This document shows positions 51,321-60,935 of a stretch of DNA of 64,000 nt, piece by piece. Source of the DNA: Sphingobium sp. EM0848 (lineage in GTDB: Bacteria > Pseudomonadota > Alphaproteobacteria > Sphingomonadales > Sphingomonadaceae); contig NZ_JABXWB010000001.1 of NCBI RefSeq assembly GCF_013375555.1, forward strand, positions 1,984,001 through 2,048,000, read 5' to 3'. The notes under the pieces are model-generated. The model saw only the letters and a list, made by a program, of their open reading frames with translations, had not been told where the DNA came from and did not search any database. The translations under genes were made by a program, and so were the position numbers. Each line of letters opens with the position of its first letter. Within the stretch, counting starts at the first letter, position 1.

Positions 51321-52941
51321 GCAAATACTCGGCAGACAAGGTCATAAATCTCTGCAACTTCCCCTGTAAAGTCCGCAGTCGGATCAACCAGGATACCGGC
51401 AACGGCGCCCCGCTTGCCAGCCGCTCCACCATCACCTCGGGGCCGCAGGGCAAGCGCGTTACCGGATCCAGATAGAGTGGATAAAGAATGAGGGCGCCCG
51501 CGACAAGCTGATCCAGGCTGAGTTGACGACCACGCCGTTCATTGGGCTGCACCAGATCGCGTGTCAGCCCCCATCCGGCGTAGAAGGGCATGCCGTGCAC
51601 CGACACCGGCCGGTCGCGCATCAGCGCCTCGAACCCGGTGAGAGAGGAGAGCACATGCACCTCGTCCACCGCCTGCACCAGTTCCATGAGCGGCGATCCC
51701 GTGTCGATGCAATCGGCGTGTGCCAGCACCACCGCGTCGCCTAGATGCCCCTTGCGCAGCCCCGCCTGCACATCCGGGTGGGGGCGATAGACGATGAACG
51801 CATCCGGCTCGGCAGCACGCACCCGCTTCAGCAGGTCCAGATTGCCCGCCACACCCGCACCGCCATAGGCGACCGACAGGTCATCCTCCACCTGCCCCAC
51901 GGCCAGGACGGTGCGGCGTCCGTACGGCAGATCGATCATCCGCCCGGCATCGCGGCCATATTTGGTGACGGCCGATGCCCGGATCGCCGCGCGCAGACGC
52001 GCCGCCCGCGCCTCCAGTCCGGGGGAAAAGACATGGGTCGCCAGCAGCTTTTCCATATCGCTCGGCCGCCGCGCATCATAATAAATGCCCAAACGGTCGA
52101 CCACCACGGAGCCGGGCGGATGCAACGCAGCGCCCAGCCCCCTGGAACGAAGGAAGCCATCCTCGACGCGGGCGATGGCGACATCGCTCTGCTCCAGAAC
52201 GTCTGAAGACACGCGTGAGGGCCAGACGGCCAGCACAGCGCCCTGCTTCCGCGCCCGCCGCAGCCCTTTCTCCGTCGGCAGGAAAGGCGGCGAACGCACG
52301 CCGTCCCACAGGAAATGGCGCATCGCCTCCCGCTTCCAGAAAGCCATGCCGCTGGCCGCCGCGATCCCCTGATTGCCGTCCAGATGCCGCCGCCAGTCGG
52401 CCAGTTGCGCCACCGCCTGCGCCGCATCGACCGCCTCTCCACTGAAGCAATCGCGATAGCTGGCCGCCGCGATCCTGGCGCGGGCGGCTTCCCGCAACCG
52501 CTCAGGCGCGACCGGCGCTTCATCGGGACCGAAGACCGGCACGCCCAGCAGCCCCGCGACGATCGCCAGATCATCGTCCGGCGCGGCATGAACGGATCGC
52601 GCGGAAGCGATCAGCGTCCAGAGGTCGCTCGGCTCCGGCAGGATCACGCCTGACGCACGGGCCACCCGCTTGCCCTTCAAGGCCACGCCGATGTCCCGCT
52701 CGGTCAGCCCGTCCAGCGCCGCCTGCGGCACCGCGACGCCCTCGCGCATCACCAGCTTGATGCCTGTGGGGCGATGCCCCCAGAATGTGCCGCCGACCCG
52801 CGCGTCGGCAATGGCGTCGAGCACGGCGTCGGATATGTCAACAAGCCGCTCGTCCGGCCGCAGGGCGCGGCTGATCGCGGCCACTGCGGCCTTCACCCCC
52901 GGAAAGGGTGGAGAGCGCAGAAAAGGTTGCGCATTCGTCAA
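51313..52941 (-). CDS. capsular polysaccharide transferase, KpsC-like, with reduced N-terminal half
   Basis: A 542-residue protein. KpsC usually has about 670 residues and two similar glycosyltransferase halves. Here the C-terminal half (about 215-540) is complete: VLAVWPSRVS, ARVEDGFLRSRGLGAALHPP, VDRLGIYYDARRPSDMEKLL, FIVYRPHPDVQAGLRKG, DEVHVLSSLTGFEALMRDRP and YAGWGLTRD. The first 215 residues keep only fragments, ending in the linker AFWKREAMRHFLWDG. Start is a TTG at 52941 behind AAGGGACGG. It probably extends a Kdo linker with the KpsS-like protein. Confidence 0.85.
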   Translation of the reverse strand: MTNAQPFLRSPPFPGVKAAVAAISRALRPDERLVDISDAVLDAIADARVGGTFWGHRPTGIKLVMREGVAVPQAALDGLTERDIGVALKGKRVARASGVILPEPSDLWTLIASARSVHAAPDDDLAIVAGLLGVPVFGPDEAPVAPERLREAARARIAAASYRDCFSGEAVDAAQAVAQLADWRRHLDGNQGIAAASGMAFWKREAMRHFLWDGVRSPPFLPTEKGLRRARKQGAVLAVWPSRVSSDVLEQSDVAIARVEDGFLRSRGLGAALHPPGSVVVDRLGIYYDARRPSDMEKLLATHVFSPGLEARAARLRAAIRASAVTKYGRDAGRMIDLPYGRRTVLAVGQVEDDLSVAYGGAGVAGNLDLLKRVRAAEPDAFIVYRPHPDVQAGLRKGHLGDAVVLAHADCIDTGSPLMELVQAVDEVHVLSSLTGFEALMRDRPVSVHGMPFYAGWGLTRDLVQPNERRGRQLSLDQLVAGALILYPLYLDPVTRLPCGPEVMVERLASGAPLPVSWLIRLRTLQGKLQRFMTLSAEYLHG

Positions 52942-53043
52942 AGCCGTCCCTTGCCCCCGTCAGACCCACAGCACATGGTGCGACGCTTCAACCGCCAAAA
53001 ACGCAATCCATACAATGGCTTCTGTGCGCCCGATGGAAATACG

Positions 53044-54342
53044 TCAAGCACCGGCCGATGCCGTCATCTCCTGCAACATATCCGCCACAATATCGAAATA
53101 GGCTTTCCATGTCGGTGGACGCCAGGCCGCGATCCGCGCCAGTTGCGCTTCACGCTCCGGCGATGCCGGCTGGCAATAGGCCTCAATGGCGCGCAGCCAA
53201 CCCAGCCCGTCCAGCGGATCGAGATAGTCCGGCGCATTCCCGCCGACCTCCCGATGCGCGACGATGTCGCTGCAAATCACCGGCACGCCCGCCGAAAGGG
53301 TTTCGATCACCGGCATGCCATAGCCTTCCTCGAAGGAAGGCATCAGCATCGCCCGCGCCCCCGCGACCAGCGCGTTCATTTGGCTGTCGGGCACGCTGCC
53401 CGCCTCGATCACATGCCCGCGCAGGATCTCCGCGCGCTCCAGCATGTCGACGACATTCTCATTTTCCCAACCACGCCGCCCGATGAGCACCAGCACCGGC
53501 GCCTTGTCGCCCAGCTTTTCCACCAGCCGCCGCCAGATATTCAGCAACAGCAGATGGTTCTTCCGGGGTTCGATGGTCGAGATATAGACGAAATAGGGCC
53601 GGTCCGGCAGGTCATGACCGCCCTCCACCACCATGTCGGGCGCATCGGCGCCGAAATGCGCCACCCGGATCACGCGCCCAGCAAGGCCACGCGTCAGATG
53701 CGGCGCCAGCGCGTCGATGGTCGCCCGGCTGTTGCCGATGATCCCATCGGCATAGCGGTCGATCGTCCGCACCCGCTTCAGATGCTCGTCCGCGCCCTGG
53801 GGCCGGGCGAATTCAGGATGGGTCAGCGGGATCACATCATGCACCAGCGTCACGAAACGCGCACCCTCCGCCCGCAGGATCGCACCGACCTGATCGGCAT
53901 CGTCCAGATGATGCGGCGACACCTGCAAATAAATGCGCGGCCCGTCCGCCACCGGCACCGGGCGGGGACGCAGGGCGATCAGATGGCGGATGACCGCCGC
54001 CTTGCTCTCCTTTTCATCCACCGGCCCCTTGTTGCGCCAGCGCGCCGCCGTGAAAGCCAGAAACTGGCGCACCGCCACATCCTTCAACCGCCCATAATAG
54101 CCCCCCGCCGGGTGCACGGCGGCAAAGGCGAGACGCTCCGGCATCCGCTCCAGCAATTCGCGGGCATAGGTAAATTCGACCCGGTCGATGCCGGTCGGCG
54201 CGGCATGAAAACTGCGCGAGAGCAGCCGCGAAATGTCGAGAATGACCTCCGCAGGCCGATCCCCGCCGGAAAAGCGCCGGCTTTCCCGCTTGGAGCGCAG
54301 CGCCAGCCGCGCCCCAGGGGCCTTGAAGGGCTTGAGCGCCAT
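53044..54342 (-). CDS. glycosyltransferase family 1/4 protein
   Basis: A 432-residue GT-B enzyme. After a basic N-terminus the acceptor half begins VILDISRLLSRSFHAAPTGI with the conserved TGIDRVE. The donor half has YFVYISTIEPRKNHLLLLNIW, then RGHVIEAGSVPDSQMNALVAGARAMLMP and the E(x7)E site SFEEGYGMPVIETLSAGVPVI. It probably adds mannose or a similar sugar. It is the first gene of the minus-strand capsule-type cluster; the 102 bp before the KpsC-like start hold no gene. Confidence 0.9.
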   Translation of the reverse strand: MALKPFKAPGARLALRSKRESRRFSGGDRPAEVILDISRLLSRSFHAAPTGIDRVEFTYARELLERMPERLAFAAVHPAGGYYGRLKDVAVRQFLAFTAARWRNKGPVDEKESKAAVIRHLIALRPRPVPVADGPRIYLQVSPHHLDDADQVGAILRAEGARFVTLVHDVIPLTHPEFARPQGADEHLKRVRTIDRYADGIIGNSRATIDALAPHLTRGLAGRVIRVAHFGADAPDMVVEGGHDLPDRPYFVYISTIEPRKNHLLLLNIWRRLVEKLGDKAPVLVLIGRRGWENENVVDMLERAEILRGHVIEAGSVPDSQMNALVAGARAMLMPSFEEGYGMPVIETLSAGVPVICSDIVAHREVGGNAPDYLDPLDGLGWLRAIEAYCQPASPEREAQLARIAAWRPPTWKAYFDIVADMLQEMTASAGA

Positions 54343-54357
54343 GTCAGAGCAACTGCA

Positions 54358-54798
54358 TCAGAACTGCGCGCGAATCTCTTCCGCCAATGCCTGCAATGTC
54401 GCCGGATCGGCGAAATCGCCCTGTGCATGGGCGACGAAGTTGCGGGACTGCCCCTCCCAGCGCGGTACGATATGGACATGCAGATGGAACACGGTCTGCC
54501 CGGCCGGTGCGCCGTTGAACTGGGCGACATGAATGCCATCGGGGTCCAGCGCCTTGCGGGTCGCATTGGCGACCTTCTTCACCGTCGCCATGATCTGCGC
54601 CAGCGCCTCGTCCTCGACTTCCAGGATATTGCGCGCCCTCGACCATTTGGAAATGACCAGGCTGTGCCCCTTCGACTGCGGCTGGATGTCGAGGAAGGCA
54701 TAGGTATGCTCATCCTCATATAATTTGGTCGAAGGGATTTTTCCCTGCAGGATCAGGGCAAAGACATTGCCGTCGTCATAAATGCCGTCGAGGCTCAT
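54358..54798 (-). CDS. HIT family hydrolase
   Basis: A 146-residue histidine-triad protein of the HinT branch. The N-terminal half has NVFALILQGKIPSTKLYEDE and FLDIQPQSKGHSLVI; the triad is in GQTVFHLHVHIVPRW near residue 100. HinT proteins hydrolyse AMP-lysine and other adenosine phosphoramidates. It lies between the CoA-transferase and capsule genes on the same strand, with 15 bp to the glycosyltransferase start. Confidence 0.93.
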   Translation of the reverse strand: MSLDGIYDDGNVFALILQGKIPSTKLYEDEHTYAFLDIQPQSKGHSLVISKWSRARNILEVEDEALAQIMATVKKVANATRKALDPDGIHVAQFNGAPAGQTVFHLHVHIVPRWEGQSRNFVAHAQGDFADPATLQALAEEIRAQF

Positions 54799-54807
54799 TG
54801 CGCGTCC

Positions 54808-55458
54808 TTAAGCAAGATAGTGCGCGGTCGTCTTAGCGGCGACTTCCTGCGCCGTCACGCCCGGAGCGAGTTGGACGAGCCGGAACGGGCTGTCATGGTC
54901 GGGCCGCTGGAAGACGCACAGGTCGGTGACGATCATGTCGACCACATTCTTGCCGGTCAGCGGCAGGGTGCAGGCGGGGATGAATTTGGGGCTGCCGTCC
55001 TTGGAGGTGTGCTCCATGACGACGATGATCTTCTTGACGCCCGCGACCAGATCCATCGCGCCGCCCATGCCCTTGATCATCTTGCCGGGGATCATCCAGT
55101 TGGCGATGTCGCCATTTTCCGCTACTTCCATCGCGCCCAGCACGGTCAGGTCGATATGCCCGCCCCGGATCATCGCGAAACTGTCGGCGCTGGAGAAATA
55201 GGCCGAATTGGGCAATTCGCTGATCGTCTGCTTGCCCGCATTGATCAGGTCGGCATCCTCCTCGCCCTCATAGGGGAAGGGGCCGATGCCCAGCATCCCG
55301 TTCTCGGACTGGAGCGTCACCTCCACGCCCGCGGGAATATGGTTCGCCACCAGCGTCGGGATGCCGATGCCCAGGTTCACGTAGAAACCGTCTTGCAGCT
55401 CCTTCGCCGCGCGGGCGGCCATTTCATCGCGTGACCAGCCTTTGGATTCCTGGGCCAT
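54808..55458 (-). CDS. scoB: 3-oxoacid CoA-transferase subunit B
   Basis: A 216-residue subunit. The catalytic Glu lies in [15 protein letters not shown] near residue 50; [40 protein letters not shown] and [20 protein letters not shown] are typical. With subunit A it moves CoA between succinate and acetoacetate or similar oxoacids. The start overlaps subunit A as TAATG, so the two are made in equal amounts. The HIT gene follows after 9 bp. Confidence 0.95.
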   Translation of the reverse strand: MAQESKGWSRDEMAARAAKELQDGFYVNLGIGIPTLVANHIPAGVEVTLQSENGMLGIGPFPYEGEEDADLINAGKQTISELPNSAYFSSADSFAMIRGGHIDLTVLGAMEVAENGDIANWMIPGKMIKGMGGAMDLVAGVKKIIVVMEHTSKDGSPKFIPACTLPLTGKNVVDMIVTDLCVFQRPDHDSPFRLVQLAPGVTAQEVAAKTTAHYLA

Positions 55459-56168
55459 TATGCAGTCTCCCTCTGGCGAACGGTGCGGAATTCGATCTTC
55501 TTGTCATAGGGGCTGCCTATGATCATGCGCTTCACATAGATGCCGGGCAGATGGATCGCATCGGGATCGAGGCTGCCGACCGGCACCACTTCCTCGACCT
55601 CCGCGACGCAGATCTTGGCCGCCGTCGCCATAGGCGCATTGAAGTTGCGCGCCGTCTTGCGGAAGATCAGATTGCCGCTCTCATCAGCCTTCCAGCCCTT
55701 GACGATCGCCACGTCCGCGAAAATCCCGCGTTCCAGGATATAATCCTGCCCGTCGAAAGTCTTGACTTCCTTGCCCTCGGCCACGGCGGTGCCTACGCCC
55801 GTCCTGGTGTAGAAGCCCGGAATCCCCGCGCCGCCCGCGCGGCAGCGTTCCGCCAGCGTGCCCTGCGGGCAGAATTCGACCTCCAGCTCTCCCGCCAGAT
55901 ATTGCCGCTCGAATTCCTTATTCTCCCCGACATAGGAGGAGATCATCTTCTTCACCTGCCGCGTGCGCAGCAGCTTGCCCAGCCCCTCGCCATCGATCCC
56001 GGCATTGTTGGAGGCGATGGTCAGGTCCCTGACGCCCGAATCCCGGATCGCGTCGATCAGCCGTTCCGGAATGCCGCACAGCCCAAAACCGCCCGCGCAC
56101 AGATGCATCCCGTCGAAGAGAAGACCCTCCAACGCGGATGCAGCATCGGGGTAGAGCTTGTTCACCAT
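55458..56168 (-). CDS. scoA: 3-oxoacid CoA-transferase subunit A
   Basis: A 236-residue subunit starting at the ATG at 56168 ([20 protein letters not shown]). CoA-binding features are [32 protein letters not shown] and [20 protein letters not shown]. It forms the heterodimeric or tetrameric CoA-transferase with subunit B, which is coupled to it. The longer open frame upstream to 56228 lacks homology. Confidence 0.95.
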   Translation of the reverse strand: MVNKLYPDAASALEGLLFDGMHLCAGGFGLCGIPERLIDAIRDSGVRDLTIASNNAGIDGEGLGKLLRTRQVKKMISSYVGENKEFERQYLAGELEVEFCPQGTLAERCRAGGAGIPGFYTRTGVGTAVAEGKEVKTFDGQDYILERGIFADVAIVKGWKADESGNLIFRKTARNFNAPMATAAKICVAEVEEVVPVGSLDPDAIHLPGIYVKRMIIGSPYDKKIEFRTVRQRETA

Positions 56169-56249
56169 CGCTTGTCCTCCTCTTCCAAACCTTCGCCAAG
56201 GAATAGGAGGAAGCCGGGAGGTGGTCAATTTGCTGCGATAGCGAAAATC

Positions 56250-57251
56250 TCAAATCAATCCGGCCAGCGGACTCGACGGATCGGCATACATGCGCTTGCC
56301 CATGCGCCCGGCGCGATAGGCCATGCGGCCCGCCTCGACCCCCGCCTTCATCGCGGCGGCCATCAGCACCGGGTCCTTCGCCTCGGCTATGGCGGTGTTC
56401 ATGAGCACGCCGGTGCAGCCCAATTCCATGGCCTGCGCCGCTTCCGACGCCGTGCCCACGCCCGCATCGACCAGCACCGGCAGCTTCGTGCCCTCGACGA
56501 TCAGCCGGATGGTCACGCGGTTCTGGATGCCCAGCCCCGACCCGATCGGCGCGCCCAGCGGCATGATCGCCACCGCGCCCACATCCTCCAGCCGCTTGGC
56601 CGCAATCGGATCGTCTACGCAATAGACCATCGGCTTGAAGCCTTCCTTGGCCAATATCTCGGTCGCCCGCAGCGTCTCCACCATGTCGGGATAGAGCGTC
56701 CGCGCCTCGCCCAGCACCTCCAGCTTCACCAGATCCCAGCCGCCCGCCTCACGCGCCAGACGCAGCGTGCGGATCGCCTCCTCGCCGGTATAGCAGCCCG
56801 CCGTATTGGGCAGATAAGTGATCTTCCTGGGATCGATAAAGTCGGTCAGCATCGGCGCCTTGGGGTCCGACACATTGACCCGCCGCACCGCCACGGTGAC
56901 GATCTCCGCCCCCGAAGCCGCGACCGCCGCCGCATTCTGCTCGAAATCCTTATATTTGCCGGTGCCGACAATCAGGCGCGAACGGAAGGTCCTGCCCGCC
57001 ACGGTCCAGCTATCCTCATCGACCGCCGACACGTCGCCACCGCCAACGAAGTGCACAATCTCCAGTTCATCGCCATCCTCGACGCGCACCTGCGCCAGGG
57101 TCGAACGCGGCACCACCTCCAGATTGCGCTCCACCGCCACCTTTTCCGGCGCGAAGCCCAACTCGCTCGCCAACGCCGCCAGCGTCATGCCTTCGCGCAC
57201 GCGGCGATGCTCGCCATTGATATGGATGGAGATGGTTCCGTCGACGCTCAC
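56250..57251 (-). CDS. thiG: ThiS-ThiG fusion: sulphur carrier plus thiazole synthase
   Basis: A 333-residue protein in one frame. Residues 1-70 are ThiS ([20 protein letters not shown] ... [10 protein letters not shown]) and residues 80-330 are ThiG ([20 protein letters not shown], catalytic Lys in [48 protein letters not shown]). ThiG makes the thiazole phosphate of thiamine from DXP, dehydroglycine and the ThiS thiocarboxylate. The start is a GTG at 57251 behind AGGAAGG. The ThiS Gly-Gly end, normally free, is inside the chain. It is divergent from aroQ. Confidence 0.93.
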   Translation of the reverse strand: MSVDGTISIHINGEHRRVREGMTLAALASELGFAPEKVAVERNLEVVPRSTLAQVRVEDGDELEIVHFVGGGDVSAVDEDSWTVAGRTFRSRLIVGTGKYKDFEQNAAAVAASGAEIVTVAVRRVNVSDPKAPMLTDFIDPRKITYLPNTAGCYTGEEAIRTLRLAREAGGWDLVKLEVLGEARTLYPDMVETLRATEILAKEGFKPMVYCVDDPIAAKRLEDVGAVAIMPLGAPIGSGLGIQNRVTIRLIVEGTKLPVLVDAGVGTASEAAQAMELGCTGVLMNTAIAEAKDPVLMAAAMKAGVEAGRMAYRAGRMGKRMYADPSSPLAGLI

Positions 57252-57349
57252 TATGCAAACCTTCCTTGATGCGGCTAAGAGGCTTTCATGTCCGCGCGCC
57301 GCATATAGGGTCAGCGACACGCGCCCCGCAACCATTCAAGGGAACAGTC

Positions 57350-57790
57350 ATGGCCGACACGCGCAAGATTTATGTGTTGAACGGTCCCAACCTCAACATG
57401 CTGGGCACGCGCGAGCCGGAAATCTATGGCTATGACACGCTGGACGACATTGCCGAACGGATGGAGGACGCCGCCGGTCGCGCCCATGTCGAGATCGATT
57501 TCCGCCAGTCCAACCATGAAGGCCATCTGATCGACTGGTTGCAGGAAGCGCATTTCGAGGGCGCCCATGCCGTCATCCTCAATCCCGGCGGGCTCACCCA
57601 CACCTCCGTCGCGCTGCACGACGCGATCAAGGGCATCGCCGTCCCGGTGATCGAAATCCATCTTTCCAACCCCCATAAGCGGGAGGATTTCCGCCACAAA
57701 AGCTATGTCGGCATGGCGGCGAAGGGAACCATCGCGGGCTTCGGCGCGATGTCCTATATGCTGGCGCTGGAAGCTGCCCTCGAACTGTAA
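57350..57790 (+). CDS. aroQ: 3-dehydroquinate dehydratase, type II
   Basis: A 146-residue dodecameric-type enzyme of the shikimate pathway. Conserved residues are in [20 protein letters not shown] (Asn and Tyr), [34 protein letters not shown] and [20 protein letters not shown] (catalytic His and Arg). The ATG at 57350 follows AAGGGAAC. It leads accB and accC, a gene order common in alphaproteobacteria. Confidence 0.96.
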   Translation: MADTRKIYVLNGPNLNMLGTREPEIYGYDTLDDIAERMEDAAGRAHVEIDFRQSNHEGHLIDWLQEAHFEGAHAVILNPGGLTHTSVALHDAIKGIAVPVIEIHLSNPHKREDFRHKSYVGMAAKGTIAGFGAMSYMLALEAALEL

Positions 57791-57874
57791 CTCGACGCAC
57801 ATAAGTTGCGCTTTGCCGTAAATGCGCATAGGCGCGAGCGTCAGAAACGAAATTCACGTGTCCAGGGACAGACA

Positions 57875-58351
57875 ATGAACGACAAGGAAAAGGGCGCAAT
57901 GCAGGTGGACGTACAGCTGGTGCGCGATCTCGCCGCGCTGCTCGATGACACCAATCTGACGGAAATCGAAGTCGAGGACGGCGATCGCAAGATCCGCGTC
58001 GCGCGCAAGGTCGGTGGCGGCGCACCCGTCGCCTATGCGCCCGCCCCCGTCGCTGTCGCCCCGGTCGCCGCCGCGCCTTCTGCCGCTCCGGCTGAAGCCG
58101 CCGCGCCCGCCATTTCCGCCAATGCCATCCGCTCGCCCATCGTCGGCACCGCCTATCTGGCGGCCGAGCCGGGCGCGGCGCCCTTCGCCGCCGTCGGTTC
58201 GACCGTGAAGGCGGGCGACACCGTGCTGATCGTCGAAGCCATGAAGGTCATGAACGCGATCACCGCGCCCAATGCCGGCACGGTCAAGGCCGTTCTGGTC
58301 GATAACGGCCAGCCGGTCGAATATGACCAGCCGCTGATCGTCATCGAATAA
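57875..58351 (+). CDS. accB: biotin carboxyl carrier protein of acetyl-CoA carboxylase
   Basis: A 158-residue carrier. Residues 10-45 form the N-terminal dimerising part (VQLVRDLAALLDDTNLTEIE), an Ala/Pro linker spans about 50-85, and the biotinyl domain follows, with the modified Lys in VEAMKVMNAI near residue 122. The start at 57875 is chosen over an open frame further upstream. 84 bp separate it from aroQ and 9 bp from accC. Confidence 0.97.
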   Translation: MNDKEKGAMQVDVQLVRDLAALLDDTNLTEIEVEDGDRKIRVARKVGGGAPVAYAPAPVAVAPVAAAPSAAPAEAAAPAISANAIRSPIVGTAYLAAEPGAAPFAAVGSTVKAGDTVLIVEAMKVMNAITAPNAGTVKAVLVDNGQPVEYDQPLIVIE

Positions 58352-58360
58352 GGCGCTCTT

Positions 58361-59713
58361 ATGGCCATCGAAAAGCTGCTGATCGCGAACCGGGGCGAAA
58401 TTGCCCTGCGCATCCATCGCGCCTGCCATGAAATGGGCATCAAGACGGTGGCGGTCCATTCGACCGCCGACGCCGATGCCATGCATGTGCGCCTTGCCGA
58501 CGAAGCGATCTGCATCGGGCCGCCCGCGGCCAAGGACAGCTATCTCAACATCGCCGCGATCATCTCCGCCGCCGAAATCTCCGGCGCGGACGCGATCCAT
58601 CCCGGCTATGGCTTCCTGTCGGAAAACGCCCAGTTCGCGGAAATCGTGGAGGCGCATAACCTCGCCTTCGTGGGGCCGAAGCCCGAACATATCCGCATCA
58701 TGGGCGACAAGGTCGAGGCGAAGCGCACCGCTGGCGCGCTCGGCCTGCCGCTGGTCCCCGGCTCCGACGGCGCGATCACCAGCGTCGAGGAGGCCAAGGA
58801 AGTGGCCGCCAAGATCGGCTACCCCGTGCTGATCAAGGCCGCGTCGGGCGGTGGCGGTCGCGGCATGAAAGTCGTGCCGGAGGAATCCCAGCTCGAAACG
58901 CTGATGAAGCAGGCCGGGTCGGAGGCGAAGGCCGCCTTTGGCGACGACACCGTCTACATGGAAAAATATCTGGGCAATCCCCGGCATATCGAATTCCAGG
59001 TCTTCGGTGACGGCAATGGCAACGCGATCCACCTCGGCGAGCGCGACTGCTCGCTCCAGCGCCGCCACCAGAAGGTGTTGGAAGAAGCCCCCTCCCCCGT
59101 CCTCTCCACCGCCGAGCGCGACCGGATGGGCGAAGTGGTGCGCAAGGCGATGGCCGACATGGGCTATCGCGGCGCGGGCACGATCGAATTCCTGTGGGAA
59201 GACGGCGAATTCTACTTCATCGAGATGAACACCCGCCTTCAGGTGGAGCATCCCGTGACGGAGATGATCACCGGCGTCGACCTCGTCCGCGAACAGATTC
59301 GCGTGGCGGAAGGCAAGCCGCTGTCGGTCGCGCAGGAAGATATCGAATTCCACGGCCACGCCATCGAATGCCGCATCAACGCCGAAGATCCCCGGACCTT
59401 CGCGCCGTCGCCGGGCACCGTCACCAGCTATCATGTTCCAGGCGGCATGCATGTCCGCGTCGATAGCGGCCTCTATCAGGGCTATAAGGTGCCGCCTTAC
59501 TATGACAGCATGATCGGCAAGCTGATCGTCTATGGCCGCACCCGCGAAGGCTGCATCATGCGCCTGAAGCGCGCGCTGGAGGAATATGTGATCGAGGGCA
59601 TGAAGACCACGATCCCGCTCCACCAGAAACTGCTGACCGACCCGGATTTCCTGAACGGCGACTATACGATCAAGTGGCTGGAAGAGTGGCTGTCGAAGGA
59701 CGACGCGAAGTGA
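58361..59713 (+). CDS. accC: biotin carboxylase subunit of acetyl-CoA carboxylase
   Basis: A 450-residue ATP-grasp enzyme that carboxylates the biotin of AccB. Motifs: [32 protein letters not shown], the glycine-rich ATP loop [15 protein letters not shown], the [20 protein letters not shown] block and [19 protein letters not shown]. Standard length. It is followed by an arsC-like gene that starts inside its stop (GTGA). Confidence 0.98.
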   Translation: MAIEKLLIANRGEIALRIHRACHEMGIKTVAVHSTADADAMHVRLADEAICIGPPAAKDSYLNIAAIISAAEISGADAIHPGYGFLSENAQFAEIVEAHNLAFVGPKPEHIRIMGDKVEAKRTAGALGLPLVPGSDGAITSVEEAKEVAAKIGYPVLIKAASGGGGRGMKVVPEESQLETLMKQAGSEAKAAFGDDTVYMEKYLGNPRHIEFQVFGDGNGNAIHLGERDCSLQRRHQKVLEEAPSPVLSTAERDRMGEVVRKAMADMGYRGAGTIEFLWEDGEFYFIEMNTRLQVEHPVTEMITGVDLVREQIRVAEGKPLSVAQEDIEFHGHAIECRINAEDPRTFAPSPGTVTSYHVPGGMHVRVDSGLYQGYKVPPYYDSMIGKLIVYGRTREGCIMRLKRALEEYVIEGMKTTIPLHQKLLTDPDFLNGDYTIKWLEEWLSKDDAK

Positions 59714-60057
59714 CGAAAGCGACCATCTGGCACAATCCCCGCTGCTCCAAGTCGAGGGCCGCGCTTGCAATCCTCGAAGCCGCGCCGAGGGTCGAGGTCG
59801 AGGTGGTCGAATATCTCAAGACCTCGCCCAGCCGCGCCGAAATCGAAACGGTGCTGGCCAGGGCGGGCGTCCACCCCTCGCAGGCTCTCCGCAAGGGCGA
59901 GGCGGTCGTCAAGGAAATCGGCCTCGACGTGACGGATGACAAGGCGGTCCTCGACGCGATGGCAGCACACCCGATCCTGATCGAGCGCGCCATCGTCATC
60001 ACGGAAAAAGGCGCCGTCATCGCCCGCCCGCCCGAGCGGGTCAGCGAAGTTCTTTAG
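59710..60057 (+). CDS. ArsC-family glutaredoxin-like reductase
   Basis: A 115-residue protein starting at a GTG that overlaps the accC stop. The active site is [19 protein letters not shown] near residue 5 (CxxS form), and [26 protein letters not shown] and ARPPERV follow the arsenate reductase (YfgD/ArsC) pattern. With glutathione or glutaredoxin it may reduce arsenate to arsenite, but the same fold serves other thiol chemistry. A hairpin follows the stop. Confidence 0.88.
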   Translation: MTKATIWHNPRCSKSRAALAILEAAPRVEVEVVEYLKTSPSRAEIETVLARAGVHPSQALRKGEAVVKEIGLDVTDDKAVLDAMAAHPILIERAIVITEKGAVIARPPERVSEVL

Positions 60058-60091
60058 ACCTGCGCTCTTACATGGCTGACCACAGCCACGG

Positions 60092-60109
60092 CGCCGACAG
60101 ATGTCGGCG
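60092..60109 (+). terminator. hairpin after the accBC-arsC unit
   Basis: CGCCGACA and TGTCGGCG form an 8-bp perfect stem with a 2-base loop, 34 bp after the arsC-like stop. There is no T run, so its role as terminator is tentative. Confidence 0.4.
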
Positions 60110-60190
60110 TCACTCCCGACGCTCCCCTCCCGCATCCATCAGCGTCGTTCGGCCCCTGGCTCGAACGCGGGCGCCGCTATGGGAGGTCAA

Positions 60191-60209
60191 ATTGGTCGAG
60201 CGGACCAAT
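60191..60209. repeat. palindrome copy 1, flanking the sdh region
   Basis: ATTGGTC and GACCAAT are separated by GAGCG, a perfect 7+7 inverted repeat. 16 of 18 bases of ATTGGTCGAGCGGACCAA recur at 63717-63734. It lies in the 235-bp non-coding stretch between the arsC-like gene and the secreted protein gene. Confidence 0.6.
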
Positions 60210-60292
60210 CCTGCCAGCCGGAAGCTCGTGCAATAAACAACGCCCTCTGATGAAGTTCAGTACGGCGGAGCAAGGACAGCGGATTTGGGTGG

Positions 60293-60829
60293 CTAGCGGA
60301 CCGGCTGGTTCGCCGCCTCTGATCCAAGATCAGCGTGTGCGGCAGCAAACATATCATGCTGAAGCGCTTTGCCGTTATCCGTCCAGCAACCTTCATCTAC
60401 CGGCGCGGCTTGAACTTGACCCGCCACCCTAACCCAAAAGCTGGTTGACCCGTCCATCGACGGGAGATCGATAGTGATCTGGCTAGGTTGTAAGCGTCGC
60501 CTACGCCGAGCCTCGCTATTTTCGACGCGCAGACAATTGGGTGTTTTGAATCCCAATTTTACAACCTTTGTCGCCAAGGCCCGTATGTTAGCGAGGTGAT
60601 CTGCGGATAACCGCCCCTGCTGAGCTGCGACGGGCTCCAAAGCTCCGCCTTTCGGTTGTGCCAGCCGATATTCGCCGCTTTCAAGGTCGATTTTCAGTTC
60701 GGAGTGGAGCGACATTATGCCGCCCGATACATATTCGATGCGGTCTGGCAGGGGTGTTGATCCGGCAAGGGCTGGCTGCGCGGTCACGATGAACGTGGCG
60801 AGGATCGGGAAAGATGATTTCTTAATCAT
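60293..60829 (-). CDS. secreted protein of unknown function
   Basis: A 178-residue protein with a signal peptide (MIKKSSFPILATFIVTAQPA, cleavage after ALA). The mature part has RIEYVSGGIMSLHSELKIDL, GEYRLAQPKGG and two cysteines (PNCLRVEN, DEGCWTDNG); I recognise no family. The start is the ATG at 60829. The gene and its flanks have visibly lower GC and different codon use from accC and sdhA, which suggests transfer. A perfect palindrome lies 33 bp upstream. Confidence 0.65.
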   Translation of the reverse strand: MIKKSSFPILATFIVTAQPALAGSTPLPDRIEYVSGGIMSLHSELKIDLESGEYRLAQPKGGALEPVAAQQGRLSADHLANIRALATKVVKLGFKTPNCLRVENSEARRRRRLQPSQITIDLPSMDGSTSFWVRVAGQVQAAPVDEGCWTDNGKALQHDMFAAAHADLGSEAANQPVR

Positions 60830-60861
60830 AGCCGCTCTACCTGCATCCTTCCGACATAACA

Positions 60862-60878
60862 TTGCTATCCGATAGCAA
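60862..60878. promoter_or_regulatory. TTGCTATC-N1-GATAGCAA operator-like palindrome
   Basis: An 8+8 perfect inverted repeat with a single central base, 33 bp before the secreted protein's start on the minus strand and 28 bp from the sdh terminator. It is a plausible regulator site for that gene. Confidence 0.45.
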
Positions 60879-60905
60879 GAAATGGTCGAAACCAGCCAAT
60901 AATAT

Positions 60906-60935
60906 CAAAAAGGGCGGAACCTCTCGGCCCGCCCT
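60906..60935 (-). terminator. sdhCDA terminator
   Basis: On the minus strand the stem AGGGCGG/CCGCCCT is followed at once by TTTTTGATA, 27 bp after the sdhA stop. It is a good intrinsic terminator and shows that the operon ends after sdhA. Confidence 0.8.

Noticed and set aside
57854..59770. 638-codon open frame opposite accB and accC
   Set aside because: Antisense shadow; composition (Asp, His, Arg, Gly-rich) and lack of domains argue against coding, while accB/accC are certain.
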